From Paratrimastix pyriformis (Eukaryota; Preaxostyla; Paratrimastigidae), in NCBI GenBank assembly GCA_027972325.1, contig JAPMOS010000001.1, positions 281,001 to 345,000 of the forward strand: DNA of 64,000 nucleotides, given 5' to 3'. This document shows, one piece after another, positions 1 to 12,300 of this stretch. A program made the position numbers and the translations under genes. Each line of letters starts with the position of its first letter. The stretch's first letter is position 1. Under the pieces are notes generated by a model. It saw only the letters and a program-made list of their open reading frames with translations. It ran no database searches and was not told where the DNA came from.

Positions 1-58
1 ATCCCAAAGGCTCTGAACGCAGTTACCGCGATCTTGGCCTTGCGTTTCTTCGTTATTT

Positions 59-3000
59 ATGCTGTTTTCTAAAGCGCAACTCATCCAAAGAGTTGGACCT
101 GTCGATCAGATCAAGAATTTGGACCTGAAAAACGCGAATATTCGCAGTTTCACTGATGACATCGTAGCCCCTGAACTGCGGAAACTTGATCTTTCCAACA
201 ACCAGATATCCGACCTCAATGTTGGTGTGATTTCTAGGGTGACCGGTCCTGTGACCTGGCTCTCTGTTGCCAATAATCAGATCGTCTGTGGCTTCTTCCG
301 AGGTAGTTTTCTGCATTCTGACTGTCCCCTTTGTGGTTAGGCATCAATGGATGGTTTGTCGAAGTATCGGCGAACGATCACCACTTTCAATGCGACTGGG
401 AACAAGATTGTTGCCATTCCAGTCCTGGAGGGCTTCTCGAAATTGGGGGCGCTCATTCTGGCGGGCAACAAGATCACTGAGATCACCGAAAAATCTCTCG
501 AGTCGTGCGAGTCTTTGAACACCCTGGTCCTATCGCAGGTCTCTTCCGCCCCGGTCCTCTTCCCGAGTTTTTCTTGCTTCCCTTGTCATCATAGAACCTG
601 CTGGAATCGGTCCGCCTGCGGGTGTCCACGCTAACCAAGGTTCGTTTGCCTTGTTAAACTCGGCACGCTCACCTTCTCCACCCGCTCCCTTTCCGGGAAG
701 ATCTCCCTGAGCAACAACAACCTCACCGTCTTCCCGGACTTCACCCGGTGCCCCCTGCTGGCCGAGATCCGCCTGGCCCACAACCAGATCTCGGCGCTGC
801 CCCTGAAGAAGATCCTCTCCACCAACCTGCGGCACCTGGTCATGCTGGACATGGGCCACAACCAAGTCTCCGACGTGAAGATGATCCAGCGGCTGGCCGT
901 GCTGCCCAACATGTACCAGGTCAACTTCGCCGGAAACCCGGTGGCCGAGGCGCCCGATTACCGCCAGGAGGTCAGTACCACGACCTGGGGGCATGCGGTG
1001 AGAATGACCCCTTCTCACCATCCTTGTTCCTTCCCATCGGATCGGGGTGGCGGTGCACAGATCTTCAAGACGCTTCCCAACCTGCGTGTCCTCGACTCCC
1101 GCAAGCTGCCCAAGGTCCGCCGCGGTGCCACAACCGCCCCGCTCCGTCTCGGCTTCCACCTCCCCCGCGCCTCTCTGATTCCGACCCACCGGGCTGCCTG
1201 ATCGGACAGACCGGCCCGCCCACCACCCCCGAGCGGGCAGCCCGGGCCCAGCGATTCATGGCCGAGGGGCCCAGGACACCGCCCGGCCCCGGGCGGGCCG
1301 CAGGGGCGCACGCAGGGGCCAAGCACCGCGGCCCAAGTAAGGAGGAGAGCGGCGCTGAGGATGAGTCTGATGACCAGGTCCGCCGGCCCCCGCCTCGCAC
1401 GCACCTTTTTTGAAAATCGAACATCCCCCCCCACCGACCTGTCCCCCCTTCATACTGACATCGACCACGTCCTGTCGTTGCTCTTCCAGGGAGCCCAGGG
1501 GGACGAGTATCTGGGGGCCCGGTCTCCCCTGAAGCGGCGCGCCATGGGGCCATCCCCGAGCCCCGACCCCGATGATGACCAGGCCCGCCAGATGGAAGAG
1601 GTCCGCGGCTGGCGTCCTCGTTCGACCGGTGTCTGCCCGTGCTTCTGCGATTCCCGCGCTTGGGTGGCGGTTCTGGTACTCGAGCGGGTGTCTTCATCCC
1701 CCCGGTTGGCCCGATCCTCTCTGTCTGTCTGTCCGTCTGGCCCGGCGGTCGGGCGGCGCAGGCAGCCGAGCGGCACACCAAGCGGGCCGAGCTCCAGCGG
1801 CAGCGGGCCCGGCTGGCGACCTGCTTCGCGCCCGACCCCGAGCTGGGCCCGGGCGCAGAAGACGCCGAGTCCTCAGCCGACGAGGCCGACCGGGGGGAGG
1901 AGCCGCATCCCGCTCCGGCCCGCCGGCGCCCGGCCTCGGCCAAGTCGGAGCCGTCACCCTCCCCCCGACCCGCCGCTCGGCCCGCGGCCAAGGCGTCACG
2001 GCCACCCAAAGCGGCCCATGATGACGGCGAGGAGGCTGACGACGACGCGGCCGAGGCGGCGCCGCGCGCGCAGGTGATTCGCAAACTGCCCCCCCGAGCT
2101 GCCAGTGCCGCCCGGCGGGCCCCAGCGGCCGACCTCAGTGCCCGCAGTGCCCCCGGCAGGCGAAGCGTGGCGGCGACCCGGTCCTCCGCGGAGGGCGCCC
2201 TGCCCGCCAAGGAGAAGCGGATCCCACCACCACCCGGCCCGCCGAAGGGCCGGCCGCAGTCCAGCCGGCCGGCACCATCCAAGGCAAAGGGGCGCCCCGG
2301 TCCGGACTCCCCACCCAAGCACCCATCCCCTCGGCTCTGGGCTCGCTCATCGAGTGTTTTCGGATTCTCATCTCCCCGCCGTCCCGCCCGCAGCCATCCC
2401 GGAGTCGCCCAGTGGGCCCCTGGCCTCGGCCCTCTCGCGGGTGCAGCTCGGCACCCCCGGCGCGGCTGCCCCCACGGCCACGGCCACGCGCCGGCCGGGG
2501 GCACCCCGGGTCTTGCCGCACCTGCCCGCCGCCCAGCAGTCCGAGGCGGCCCTCAGGCGCAGCATCGCAGGGACGGGGGCCATCGAGGCTGCGGCTGCGG
2601 CGGGCCTGACGGGGGCACGCGGCTCGAAGCTGCCGCCCCTGCGGGGGTCGAAGGCCAAGCGGCCGGCCAGGGACGCCCCCGTGGACAAGGACGAGCCCCA
2701 GCGGCAGCCGGGGGCCCCCGTCCAGTGGCAGCCCATGGCCCAGGAGGTCCGCCGTCCCGTCACCCCAAGCGGCGTGCTCATGGCGCTTCTTCGTTGGTCG
2801 GGCGCAGGTTGGCCTGGGGGCTGCGGCCGGGGCCACCGCCTGGGACTGAGTGCCGCCGCCCCGCCGGGCCCTTCCCGCCAGCAACCACCAACTGGGGCCA
2901 GCGCCCCATTCGTTCGAAGGGTGCTTGGGACCCGCATTGCCGCCCGCTATCCCCCGTGCCGCTCGGCAGGGGCTCAGGGAGTCGCCGCCTCGATGCCGCA

Positions 3001-3105
3001 GGCGGTGGCGAAATACTCCGACATGCCGGCCGATTGGAGGGCAGCCTTGAGAGCCTCCGGCGTCCCCTGGTCCAAACGATCGGACAAAGGGAACAGGAGT
3101 GGTGA
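59..3105 (+). CDS. Leucine-rich repeat protein (SDS22-like repeats) with long disordered C-terminus
   Basis: The first ATG opens a protein with repeated LRR units such as LRKLDLSNNQISDL, LGALILAGNKITEI and LVMLDMGHNQVSDV. The repeats are split by short introns, for example near 539-600 (donor GTCTC, acceptor before AACCTGCTGG) and near 970-1060. They end with a capping segment, LPNLRVLDSRKLPKVRR (about 1075-1120). Repeats of the 22-residue LxxLxLxxNxI type usually act as protein-docking scaffolds. Downstream to about 3105 the reading frames encode Arg/Pro/Ala-rich disordered sequence with high GC at third positions. Its exon joins and the true C-terminus are not resolved. If the stop at 3103-3105 is right, it lies 12 bp from the stop of the convergent RWDD2-like gene. 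The specific family (for example a ciliary LRRC protein) is not recognised. Confidence 0.7.
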
Positions 3106-3117
3106 CGACCCGTCCCA

Positions 3118-3145
3118 TCATCGCTTCGTGTCAAGGCGGCGGCGG

Positions 3146-3182
<37 letters not shown>

Positions 3183-4208
3183 TCGACAGGGCAAGCAAGG
3201 AAGACCTCGATTTCATGGTAGTCGGGGCGGAGCCGGTGGGGAGGCGGCTTGGCGAAGGTCTCATCGCTGCGGATGGTCATCCGCTTCCAGGGCAGCGCCT
3301 GGCGGACGGTGGCGGCGATACGGTGACGGTGGCGATGGTGAGGGAGGATTCCAACGGCTGGGCGGCACGACCGACCTTCGTCCTGACCAGGAAGTCCTGC
3401 AACGCGGCGCAGTCCCCCTCGACAATGAGAACCCCCGGCCAGCCGGGCTTCGCAATCCCTGCAATTTTTTTTTTTTAAGTGAGCGACTCCTCGCACCGGG
3501 TGGGGGGTGGGGTGGGGGTGGGGTGGGGGTGGGGGGTGGGGGGCAGGCAGACCCGCGAGATGGCCCTCGGTGGCCCATTGGAGCATCATCTGCCGCTTCT
3601 TACGGCCGACCATGTGATGGAACTGCACAACCACCCGCCGGAATGGCGATTCCTCCGGGGTTGGGGGCACAGCGATGCCCTCGGCCTGGCGGGGCGGAGG
3701 AGCAGCTGGCGGGGGGATGTTGTCTCTCACCCACTGCACGACCTCGAAGGCCGATTCCCGTCCTGCCCGTTCTTTGAGAAAGGCGGTTAAAGCCTCGTTA
3801 CGGGCGGTCCTCTCTTGGCGAGAGAAGTTTGGGCTGGTCAGGACCACTCCGAGAAATGCCTCCGAGGTGGTGGGGTACAGCTTCGGCATAGTGAAAATAG
3901 CCTCCACATCTATGGACGTCAATGAGGGTTCTGGCTATGACAAAGAACAGACTCAAATCGAGAAAATGAATCGTGAAAGAGAGGCAGTGAAGTTCGGCAA
4001 AAAGGCATTCCTCGAATTGTGAGGCAACCATGGCTTTCAACAGGTCGTAGGTTTCGGCTGTGTCCAGGTGGAACTCTCGAGAGCCAGAGAAAACAGCCAT
4101 CAGTGCTTCAATCTCATCGATCTGTCTTTTGACAGCCTCCAGCTGGAAATGTTGTCCAAAAATTGAATCGAGTGCGCTTAGCCGAATGATCCCTCGGAAA
4201 TCGAACAT
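3118..4208 (-). CDS. RWD-domain protein with C-terminal DUF1115 (RWDD2-like)
   Basis: The N-terminal exon carries an RWD-type start (QIDEIEALMAVFSG) and later LYPTTSEAFLGVVLTSPNFS with QWVRDNIP, as in RWDD2A/B. After a further block, FHHMVGRKKRQMMLQWA, an intron at about 3475-3560 leads to KPGVLIVEGDCAALQDFLV. The next join, with a GTCGG donor and acceptor before GCGCTGCCC, gives ALPWKRMTIRSDE. These match the RWDD2 signature blocks GKPG-(V/I)-x-x-VEG and the WKR-I/M-x-IR motif. The last exon follows a 31-bp C run in the sense direction (3150-3180) and ends at 3118-3120. Function in the family is poorly known; RWD domains bind other proteins. The start ATG at 4208 abuts the start codon of the divergent membrane-protein gene. 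Confidence 0.75.
3150..3180 (-). repeat. C homopolymer (sense strand) in RWDD2-like gene
   Basis: An uninterrupted run of about 31 G on the + strand reads as C on the coding strand. It sits between the last recognisable coding block and the terminal exon, so it is probably the pyrimidine tract of the last intron. Confidence 0.8.
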
Positions 4209-5493
4209 ATGAGGACTTCCGTTCTCTGCCTTCTGTTCGCCGCAGTCTTTGCGACTGAGCTCTATCCTCAGCCCAACTTCGTCCGTTATCGTTTCCTATT
4301 TGAAAAATTCGAGCTCACATTCGCATGAACCTCTCTACCTCACACACAGCATCGCACCATTCACCCCCTTGACGTTTACACCAACGGTTTCTGCCTGGTT
4401 TGTTCGATCTATTTCGATGGCAGTTGATTGACCCCCAATCAGGAAAGCGGGGCTCCTGGCACTGCCCAAGGTGTTGGCTCCCAGCAGTACGTTGCCGTTC
4501 AGCCTTGCCGCTATGGCCAAATTGTGAGCAACTGGGATGGGCAGAAGGTCCGAATCCGAACCAATCACGTCTTGATTTTCCAACACGAGCAGATGACCCT
4601 TGGTCTCGGAGCGATTGGTGGCGTTGCCGCTGCTGTCGTCACTGTTGGTGACATGCAGGACATCCGCCAGAAGTATGGCCTCACTTCCAACATTAACGAT
4701 CAGACCGCTTATCTTTCGATCCATTTCGACGAGGCCAAGAGCAAGATGGTGATCGTCGGCAAGGTCCGTTTATCACGTACTTTGGTCGAATACCATTCCC
4801 TCCCTCCTTCAATCACAGGACGCCACCTCCTCCAAGATGACCTTCCAGGATATGATCACTCCCGGTCTGTTTTGTTCTTTTTTTCTGCGACTCATCTTTT
4901 GCCATTCACGCAGACTCCGCCCCTCTGATGACCACCAAGTCGGGCAGCGTCAACTTCGAGCCCAAGGCCGGATTCGTCTACATTGGCCGTCTGACCCCGG
5001 AGCCCGTCTCCAACTCGTGGGAGGACACCACCCTCTTCTTCAAGCTGCTCGTTCTTGAGGACGGCAACGGTGCGACCGATCCCGAGGCTCTCGAGGTCCG
5101 TGTCCCCTCCCTCCCTCCCCCCCCTCCCCTGCAGAGCTAGTTCTCACCCCCGGGTTGATCTGGCCCCCGGCACCACCCGCAGGTCCGCTGGGACATCTTC
5201 TCGGTTGGCTCGGGCGTCTCGATCCCCACCCTCCCCGACGACCTCTGCTCCTCGGCCCTCAGCGCTGCTGCTGGGGCCAACACCACCGGTCCGCATCATC
5301 TCATCCCACGATCTGGTCCCTCCTGCGTAGGCCTTCTCGCACTCACGCTCGCTCTCCCACCCGCACGCCACGCCACGCACACACAGGCGCGGTCGGTGTC
5401 GTCATGTCCATCCTGGCGCTGATGGGTGTCATTGCCATCCCCATCCTCTTCTTCATCTTCCGCCGCCGGCTCATTGCCTTCACCTCGGTGTAA
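4209..5493 (+). CDS. Type I single-pass membrane protein of unknown family
   Basis: The ATG opens a clear signal peptide (MRTSVLCLLFAAVFATELYP). The ectodomain exons include QQYVAVQPCRYGQIVSNWDG, GDMQDIRQKYGLTSNINDQT and a segment KAGFVYIGRLTPEPVSNSWE. The last exon gives one transmembrane helix (VVMSILALMGVIAIPILFF) followed by a short basic tail, FRRRLIAFTSV, then a stop. Donors of the GTCCG type occur twice (near 4270 and 5097). The layout predicts a secretory-pathway or plasma-membrane protein with the C-terminus in the cytosol. I do not recognise the family. Its start codon directly abuts that of the divergent RWDD2-like gene. Confidence 0.7.
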
Positions 5494-5642
5494 GCTATGC
5501 GATTCCTCCCCGTCGTGGAGCGAGAATTGCATTCCATTCAATATCTTTTCTTTTTCGCCTGTGTGGCTCTCTCGGGATCTGTAAGTCTTGTTGTCTTTTT
5601 TTGCTGACTTGCAAACATGGCCCCGGTCGGCTTTTCCCGCGC

Positions 5643-5670
5643 TGGGGGGGGGGGGGGGGGGGGGGGGGGG
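5643..5670 (-). repeat. C homopolymer just 3' of REXO4-like stop
   Basis: About 28 consecutive G on the + strand lie 76 bp beyond the REXO4-like stop codon, so the sense strand of that gene reads C. It lies in the gap between two convergent genes. Confidence 0.8.
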
Positions 5671-5745
5671 TTAGGGGGTGCAGGAGAAAGGAGAGCCTTC
5701 GGATGAAAGAGAACTTTCTCGGAATCGTGCGGAGATGCTCTCGGG

Positions 5746-6697
5746 CTAACCGGTGGTGAAGAACTCCTGGATGGACGAGCTGGCGGTCCCGTCCAGGAGC
5801 GGCTTGGGCGCCTTCTTCTTCTTCCTCGGGGCCTTGGCCTGGCCGGGCTCGGTGGCGGTGGCGGTGGCGGCCCCGCTTTCGGGGAGTGACCGGCTGGGTC
5901 GGTGGCCGCGCCGCACAAATGCCTCCCACTGACGGCGAAACTGGCGGTAGAGCGCCATGGCAGCCTGGGCGTCTTGGATCTGCGGGCGGATGAGAAGGCG
6001 GCAACGGGGGGGGAAGGGTCGGCAGACCGAATCGTGCTCTCCGTCTTGGATCTGTAGGTGAAGATGCCGCTCCGCGAGGACCTTCAGCCCCAAGGTCCGC
6101 CCGTTTTCACGGAAGGACGGGAAAGTGGCGCAGTCCCGAATCTGCGAGCGCGGATGGTCGAGCATCAAGGCCTATCATGAACTTGTGTGGGGACCGAGGA
6201 TATGGAACTGATCAAAAAAACCTTTAAGTCATGTCGAAGCGTGTGACCAACGAGCACGCGCCCATTGAGAAGCCGAGCGACGTCCCCCTGAACAACCGCG
6301 AAATCGGGTGCATCACGAAGCGAGGTCGGGGTGATGCCGGAAACATGTGTGCGAAAATCGGTGATTCGTTCGGGAACTCGTACAAAGCTGTCATAAATTT
6401 TGTTTCCGTGATAGTTGACCATGCTAACACGGGCGAGGACCGAACGATCATCGGATCCGCAGCCGACCATTTCACAGTCGAGTGAGATCAGGTTAGTAGG
6501 TTCAGTCCTGATATAAAAGACATGTTAGTGAGTGGAACAACATCCGATTGGTCAGACTTGGTACCCGCGACCAAAGATTCAACACGCGGCGTCTTTGAGT
6601 GTTTCTTCTCCATCCTCGGGCGAGGAGGAACACGTGACGTTGAAGTGTCTGATGTGTCGGGACGCGCTCGCTTTCGAAAAGACTCCCAATTGTTCAT
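5746..6697 (-). CDS. REXO4/Rex4-type DEDDh 3'-5' exonuclease
   Basis: A basic N-terminus (MNNWESFRKRARP) is followed by the exonuclease fold: LDCEMVGCG (Exo I, D and E), VNYHGNKIYDSFV, TDFRTHVSGITP, GRVLVGHTLRHDLKVL (Exo II, D) and GEHDS joined to IQDAQAAMALYRQF (Exo III, H and D). All DEDDh catalytic residues are visible. The family (yeast Rex4, vertebrate REXO4/XPMC2) acts on RNA in the nucleolus during pre-rRNA processing. The intron at 5980-6027 has a GTCTG donor and splits Exo III. The junction between the N-terminal block and the LDCEM motif needs one more intron, whose exact ends I could not settle. The C-terminal tail is basic. Its start lies 78 bp from the stop of the next same-strand gene. 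Confidence 0.85.
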
Positions 6698-6775
6698 TGT
6701 GAAACACCGGCACCCAATGACAGAACAACCTCTGGGAACATTCGCAGAATTTTTTCCAGTCTCCGTTGCCCATTT

Positions 6776-8795
6776 TTACCTCTGGGCGCCTGAGAGCAGA
6801 TGGAGGGCCTCCGTGGCAGACTCGGCCAACTGGGCAAAAGACTTGTCCTGGGCGAGCGGGGTCAGCCCTGACACACATGCTTGCAGCTCGGCACGACCCT
6901 GGGGGTTTATGGCCAGATTTGCGATGCTCTTGACCACAGTCACCTTGAGGATGGGATTGAGCGAGTCGAAACCGGCCAGCAGCGTTGCCAGTTGACCTAC
7001 AGACGGAGAAGAAGAAGAGGAGAATGATGACCGGGCGACCACCCGATTGACAGACCACAGGCGCCCGCCTGAACGGCCTGCGTCTGGCCATCCAGGGTCG
7101 TGGTGATGTTCAGCAGAGCTTCGCTGCAGGCCATCCTGCGATGAGCAAAGCCCAAAACAGCATGAGCAACAGGCACCCCGGGCCGGGCCGGGAAGGCAGC
7201 AGACAGCATCTCCAGCTGGGGAGTGGCGAGCAACTCCACCAGGCGTGGAATGGCCCCGCACGTCACGGCAGCGTTTTTCCCGTCTGGGTTGGTGCTGCAG
7301 CATGGTCCACGGGCCCAGAGAGAGAATCGCAATCGCAATCAGAATCAGAATCAGAATCGGTCCAGAAGGGAGGGGGAGGAGGTGGCAGAGGAAGGGCAAG
7401 CGGACGTGATGGCCGAGAGGAGCGAGCCGGCCTTCTCGACCACCTCGCTGTTCTCCGAGCGGAGCAGATTGACCAGGACCGGCATCGCCCCTACCCCCCA
7501 CCCACCCACCCAGACAAACGAAGTCGAAGTCGAAATGAAATCGGGCCCGGTTCGGCCAGTGATGGTGTCTGCGCCGCCTGTTTCTGAGCACCCAACTGCA
7601 GTTGCACCTGCGTCTGCCTGTGTGCCTGCCTGTGTGCCTGCCTGTGCGCCTGCCTGTGCGCCTGCCTGTGCGCCTGCCTGTGCGCCTGCCTGTGCGCCTG
7701 CCTGTGCGCCTGCCTGTGTGCCTGCGTCGTCTGTGCCTGAGTCGTCTGTGCCTGGGCTGTGTGAGGATCAATGCCTGCGTTTCTGGGATCCTGTCGCAGT
7801 TGGGCTCCGGCAAGAGCAGACCCTCATCCAGCGACTGGTGCAGGGCCCCTTCGATACGCTCGGCGCAATAGTACAGGGTGTCCAGGGCCAGAACCTTGAT
7901 GGGGTCGATATCCCCGGCAACGGAGCGGACCAAGACGGGGACAATACTATGGTTGGGTCACATTCGGAGGATAGGCAGTGTAAATATAGCGTTGTGCCGG
8001 AGAATTGCGAGGAGGCTGGCAGTGAACGGCGGACCCCTTTTTGACAGCATCCCCCACCTGCAGGCCGCTGCACATATTACACAGGGCAATGTGGATGGTC
8101 TGTCGGACGTCGGCATCGGCGTCGGTCGTCTGATTTGCGAACAAAGAGGGTAAAACAAACGTGCGATGGAAAGCGAAGCGGGGCCAGACCACAGTGAGGA
8201 AGGCCGGGAAGGCCGTCGGGTGGGCATACAGGGCCGCACGGCCAGCGTAGATGGCTGGGGGCATGCTGTGTGTGAGCGAAAGTGGTCCATCGTTCAAACC
8301 TGCGGTGCGTGCGAGAACAGCGGCTGCTCTTTGCCTGGCCAGTGCGTCGCCGTCCGAGAGGAGGGCGACGAGGAAAGTAATACCATCTATGGTGGATGTC
8401 AGACAAAGAGTCGGGAAGTCAGTTGGCAACAAACCGTTGTGAATAAGCTTAATAATATTTTCGTGTTTGCTGATGTGGTTGTATAGAAGGGGAAGAGTGG
8501 CAAGCCGGGTTTCCAGAGAGGGATGTTTGAGAAGACGCACCTGAAAGAAGAATTCAAGCCACGACGAGACTGAGGAAACGAACAGACAAATTTAGTGATG
8601 GCACGGTCCTCGAAAGCAACAGTGACCGCGTCGGGTTGAATGGGTGCTATGACATTTTAGACCGCCGTTCCAAACAGAGCGACATCTCGGACCAGGATTT
8701 GGCCGAATTGCAAAAGAGGCGAATTGGTCATTCAGCCTCACCATCCGAGCAGTCTGGCCCTGCTCAATAATTTTGAAACGGGTCGTTGGATCCAT
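6776..8795 (-). CDS. Armadillo-repeat protein resembling radial spoke head protein RSPH14
   Basis: Exons on the minus strand encode helical ARM-type repeats. After an intron at 8541-8587 (GTCTG donor) the joined text is PDAVTVAFEDRAITKF then VRLLKHPSLETRLATLP, which resembles the RSPH14/RTDR1 N-terminal block IDPTKAAIAYGCRALSKLNE. Further blocks are NPDGKNAAVTCGAIPRLVEL, SEALLNITTTLDGQTQAV and a C-terminus with RAELQACVSGLTPLAQDKSF ending LHLLSGAQR. These align in order with RSPH14 in repeat number and in the final helix. RSPH14 belongs to the axonemal radial spoke, so this gene points to a motile cilium. Another ARM-repeat ciliary protein is possible. The first exon (ATG at 8795) is less certain than the rest. 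Confidence 0.65.
7614..7730. repeat. 12-bp minisatellite inside RSPH14-like gene
   Basis: About nine near-identical units of CCTGTGCGCCTG, with flanking CCTGTGTGCCTG variants. The array lies between two ARM-repeat exons of the minus-strand gene and is most likely intronic. It creates spurious open frames on both strands. Confidence 0.85.
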
Positions 8796-9343
8796 TTTCT
8801 ATTACCCCCTGGAAGGTAGACGTCATTCTCTTTTCAAAAAAATGAAATTTGGAAGGACACTGCGCGGTGACACACACCCCACCGTCCATGGCCCGCCTCC
8901 GGGAGATCATCCGGATACAGTCGTAATTATTACGATGTGGCGGGCCCCTTGACTGAACCCCGCAAGGAGAACTCTTGGTTGCCTATTAAGGAGGGAGGAC
9001 GCTCCTGAGGATTCTTCACGTGGAAAAGACTGAAGCAGCAAAAAGAGGGGAAACCAAAGAAGAATGGATACACATGCAGTGAAAAAAAAAACAGAAAAAG
9101 GAACACCGAGCCGGAAGACAACAACGGAGAGGACACGACACAAGGCATCTCAACGCGAAGAAATTCAAAACTGACCGTAAGGCCGAGACGGGTTGGTGGT
9201 AGGGAACGCGGTGTGGAGTTGGGGGGTGGGGGGGGGGGGGATAACCCATTTGCGAATATCTCTCCTTTGGAAAATTCCGGGAGCCTCCCACGGAGGCTGC
9301 GCACACGAGACCGTCGTAATGGCGACAAGCCCCCGGGATGATA
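8796..9343. other. Intergenic stretch, no gene seen
   Basis: This gap lies between the RSPH14-like start and the surface-protein stop, both on the minus strand. It contains a G-rich block near 9221-9240 (C-rich in the sense of the flanking genes). I see no domain, RNA gene or convincing exon. Confidence 0.5.
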
Positions 9344-12300
9344 TCACCCGGCACCTACCGAAGAATTTCGGCGGGCAAAGGGGATGGCCAGCCGTCCGCT
9401 GCTGCCTTCTGAGCCCCCCAGCAAAGGTGCCGTGTCTGATGTTGGCGCCGTGGCTTCGGCAGCGACCACCAGGAGCTCGCTCGCCAGGGCGGACCCAGGC
9501 AGGGCCCTGGGCGAGATGCTGGGCTCCAGACTCCGCCCCTCTGCCGCCAGCACATGAACCTCGATCGCCTGCTGGCTGCCGGTTCCGCTGTCGACAACTC
9601 TGGGCGAAGCGGCTTCTTCGGCAACTCCCACCGTCCGTTCCGGGCTGTCGGGCCTGGGGGCTGATGGCGCCCGGACCCAGGGATGGACCCGGGCGCGGCG
9701 GACGCGATGTTGGCGAAGGACCAGGAACAGGACCACCGCCACGAGGAGACCCAGGGGCACCAGGGTCGAGATGAGCACGATTCCGGTCGTGCTCAGCGGG
9801 GCCGCCACTGGTTCGGGGAAAGAGAAAAGGTCAGCAAGACCCACCGTGGGGCGGCGGGGGCGGCGGGCGGCACGGACCGAAGACGATCCCGGTGCGGCCC
9901 TCGAAGCCCGCCGTCCCGTTGCAGTTGCCGGCCAGGTCGCAGATGGCCCCCGTCACGACGAAGCCCAGCTCGCCGCTCTCGGTGCCGTCCAGCTGCACCC
10001 GGGCGCCCACGACATCGGCCGCCACCTGCACGAGGGCCGGGTGGCCGGCCAGGGTGACCGCGGGTGGCCGGGCGGGGTCCAGGGGCTCGCTGGCGGTCAG
10101 GTTGAGGGCCACCCAGTCGCCCGGCTGGGCCTGGCGGCGCGAGGGGTTGCTGGAGGTGGTCACGTGATACTTGAAGTAGGGCGCGACCAGGTCGCGGACT
10201 GCAGGGTGCGACACAGGGAGACGGACACAGTCACGTGAGCAGAGTGATGGCAGACGATGAAGGTGTGAAGGCGAATGGAGGGGCAGAGGCGGACCGGGGG
10301 CTGGGCAGCGAGCGCCAGGGCGGCCACCACATCGCGAACGGCGCGTCGGGGGGAGGCAGAGCAGACCACCCCAGGCCCCCATGCGCACCCAAGACGGATC
10401 AGGAGAGGAGGGGACGGTGAGAGCGCAGTCGGTGTGGCGCGGGCCTCAGGGGGCGGGGCACCGCGGGGGGCATCCGGACCAAAGAGGACGCCCGTCTGGC
10501 CGCTGGCATCGAGCTGCATGTCGCAGTTGCCCAGGGCATCGCAGGCGCTGCCGGCGAGGTTGAACCGAACCCACCCGTCGGGGGCGCTGAGGGTCACCGC
10601 CAGCGCGCCCGAGACGTACGGCCCGGTGATGGTGGCCGGGACGGGCTGGCCGGCCACCGTCAGCACCAGCCTCGAGGTCGCCGGGTCGATGGCTTCCGAC
10701 AGGGTGATGCTGACCGTGACCGTGTCCCCGACCGCGACCCGAGTCCGGTTGCGGCCGTTCGAGGAGACCGCCCCCGCCGAGACGAAGTACGGGGCCACGT
10801 CATCTGGCCAGAGGGGGGCGGTGGCGGCAATGCGAATTGAGGAGGGCGATGAGGGGGAATGCGATCGAAGCCCCAAAAAATGGGACGGATTTTTTAGGGC
10901 AGGGGGGGAGGTGGGAAAAGGGAGTGGCGAGGTGGCGAGGGGAGGAGCAGCAGTCGTGGAGTGCTGGGGGGACGGACCCAGGTACTGGAAGGTTGTGTCG
11001 ACGGTGTCGCTCCAGTCCCAGTTGATGACCCGCACCCCCACGGCTCCCCCCGTGGGCAGGCGCGGCCCCACGCACTGCAGCAGTGACGCGTTGGCGGACA
11101 CGAGGGGGCAGGGCACCCCGCCCACGGTCACGGTACAGTTGCGAAAGCCCGAGCCGTTCAGGGTGAGCAGAGTTCCCCCATGGGAGGGAGCCGTGGCCGG
11201 GGTGATGTCGTCAACCGCGGGCGCGGTCCCTGTATGTGTGTGGGGGGGGGGGGGGGGGGGGGCATGCACACGGTGAGCGATGAGAGGGGTGAGGGGAAGG
11301 TGGGGTGTCCCAGCGGGCGGGGCGGGGGGCCCAACGGGCCTTGGCTCATGACCGAGCGCCTGTCGTGGGCGCACGCGCCGCGCCGGTTCCAGAGCATCAC
11401 ATCGATCGGGCCCACGGGGAGCCCCGGCGGGACGATGCAGTCCACCTGGGCGTCGGTCGAGCGGGTGACGTTGCACCGGACCCAGGCAGGGTCGTCGAGG
11501 TGCGCAAAGAGGGCAGCGGGCGGCGGGGGGTCGAGGAAGATGGTGGGCGCACTGAAGAAGGTGCCCCGCAGATGCAGGACGCATCCCGTGGCGGTGGGGC
11601 ATCCGGGCGGGGTGACCGAGACCAGCGCCGAGGGGAGGCCTGTGAAGACGATACGACGACGGCGGCGAGGATGTGATTGGGTGATGATGATGACTGGATG
11701 CTGATGATGATGGGAATGATGATGATCTGGGTGATGACTGGATGACGACTGGATGACGACTGGATGATGACTGGATGACGACTGGATGACGACTGGATGA
11801 CGACTGGATGACGACTGGATGACGACTGGATGACGACTGGATGACGACTGGATGACGACTGGATGACGACTGGATGACGACTGGATGACGACTGGATGAC
11901 GACTGGATGACGACTGGATGACGACTGGATGACGACTGGATGACGACTGGATGACGACTGGATGACGACTGGATGACGACTGGATGAGGATGCGGGACTC
12001 TGCAAGCCGGCACCCTGCAGACCGACGCCCTCGATGGAAGACTGGCCGCTCGGGGTGGCCCGGTCGGCGCAGTTGCCGGCCAGGTCACACAGCTCCAGGA
12101 TGCTGCTCCAGGTGATGGCCGGGCCCACGTCGCAGAGCATGGTCCCCAGGGTGGCGAGAACCCCGGTCGGAGTGACGACCGTGGTCCGGGGGGCCCGCCC
12201 GTTCATGATCAGGTAGACGAGGCTCCTGCCGGGGTCAATGGGTTCGCTCAGGGTCACGTTCAGGCCCAGATCCTCCCCCACGGAGACGAAGACGGGGCAC

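Noticed and set aside
4335-4724. Minus-strand frame opposite the membrane protein ectodomain
   Set aside because: It looks protein-like but is antisense to exons that connect a signal peptide with a transmembrane segment.
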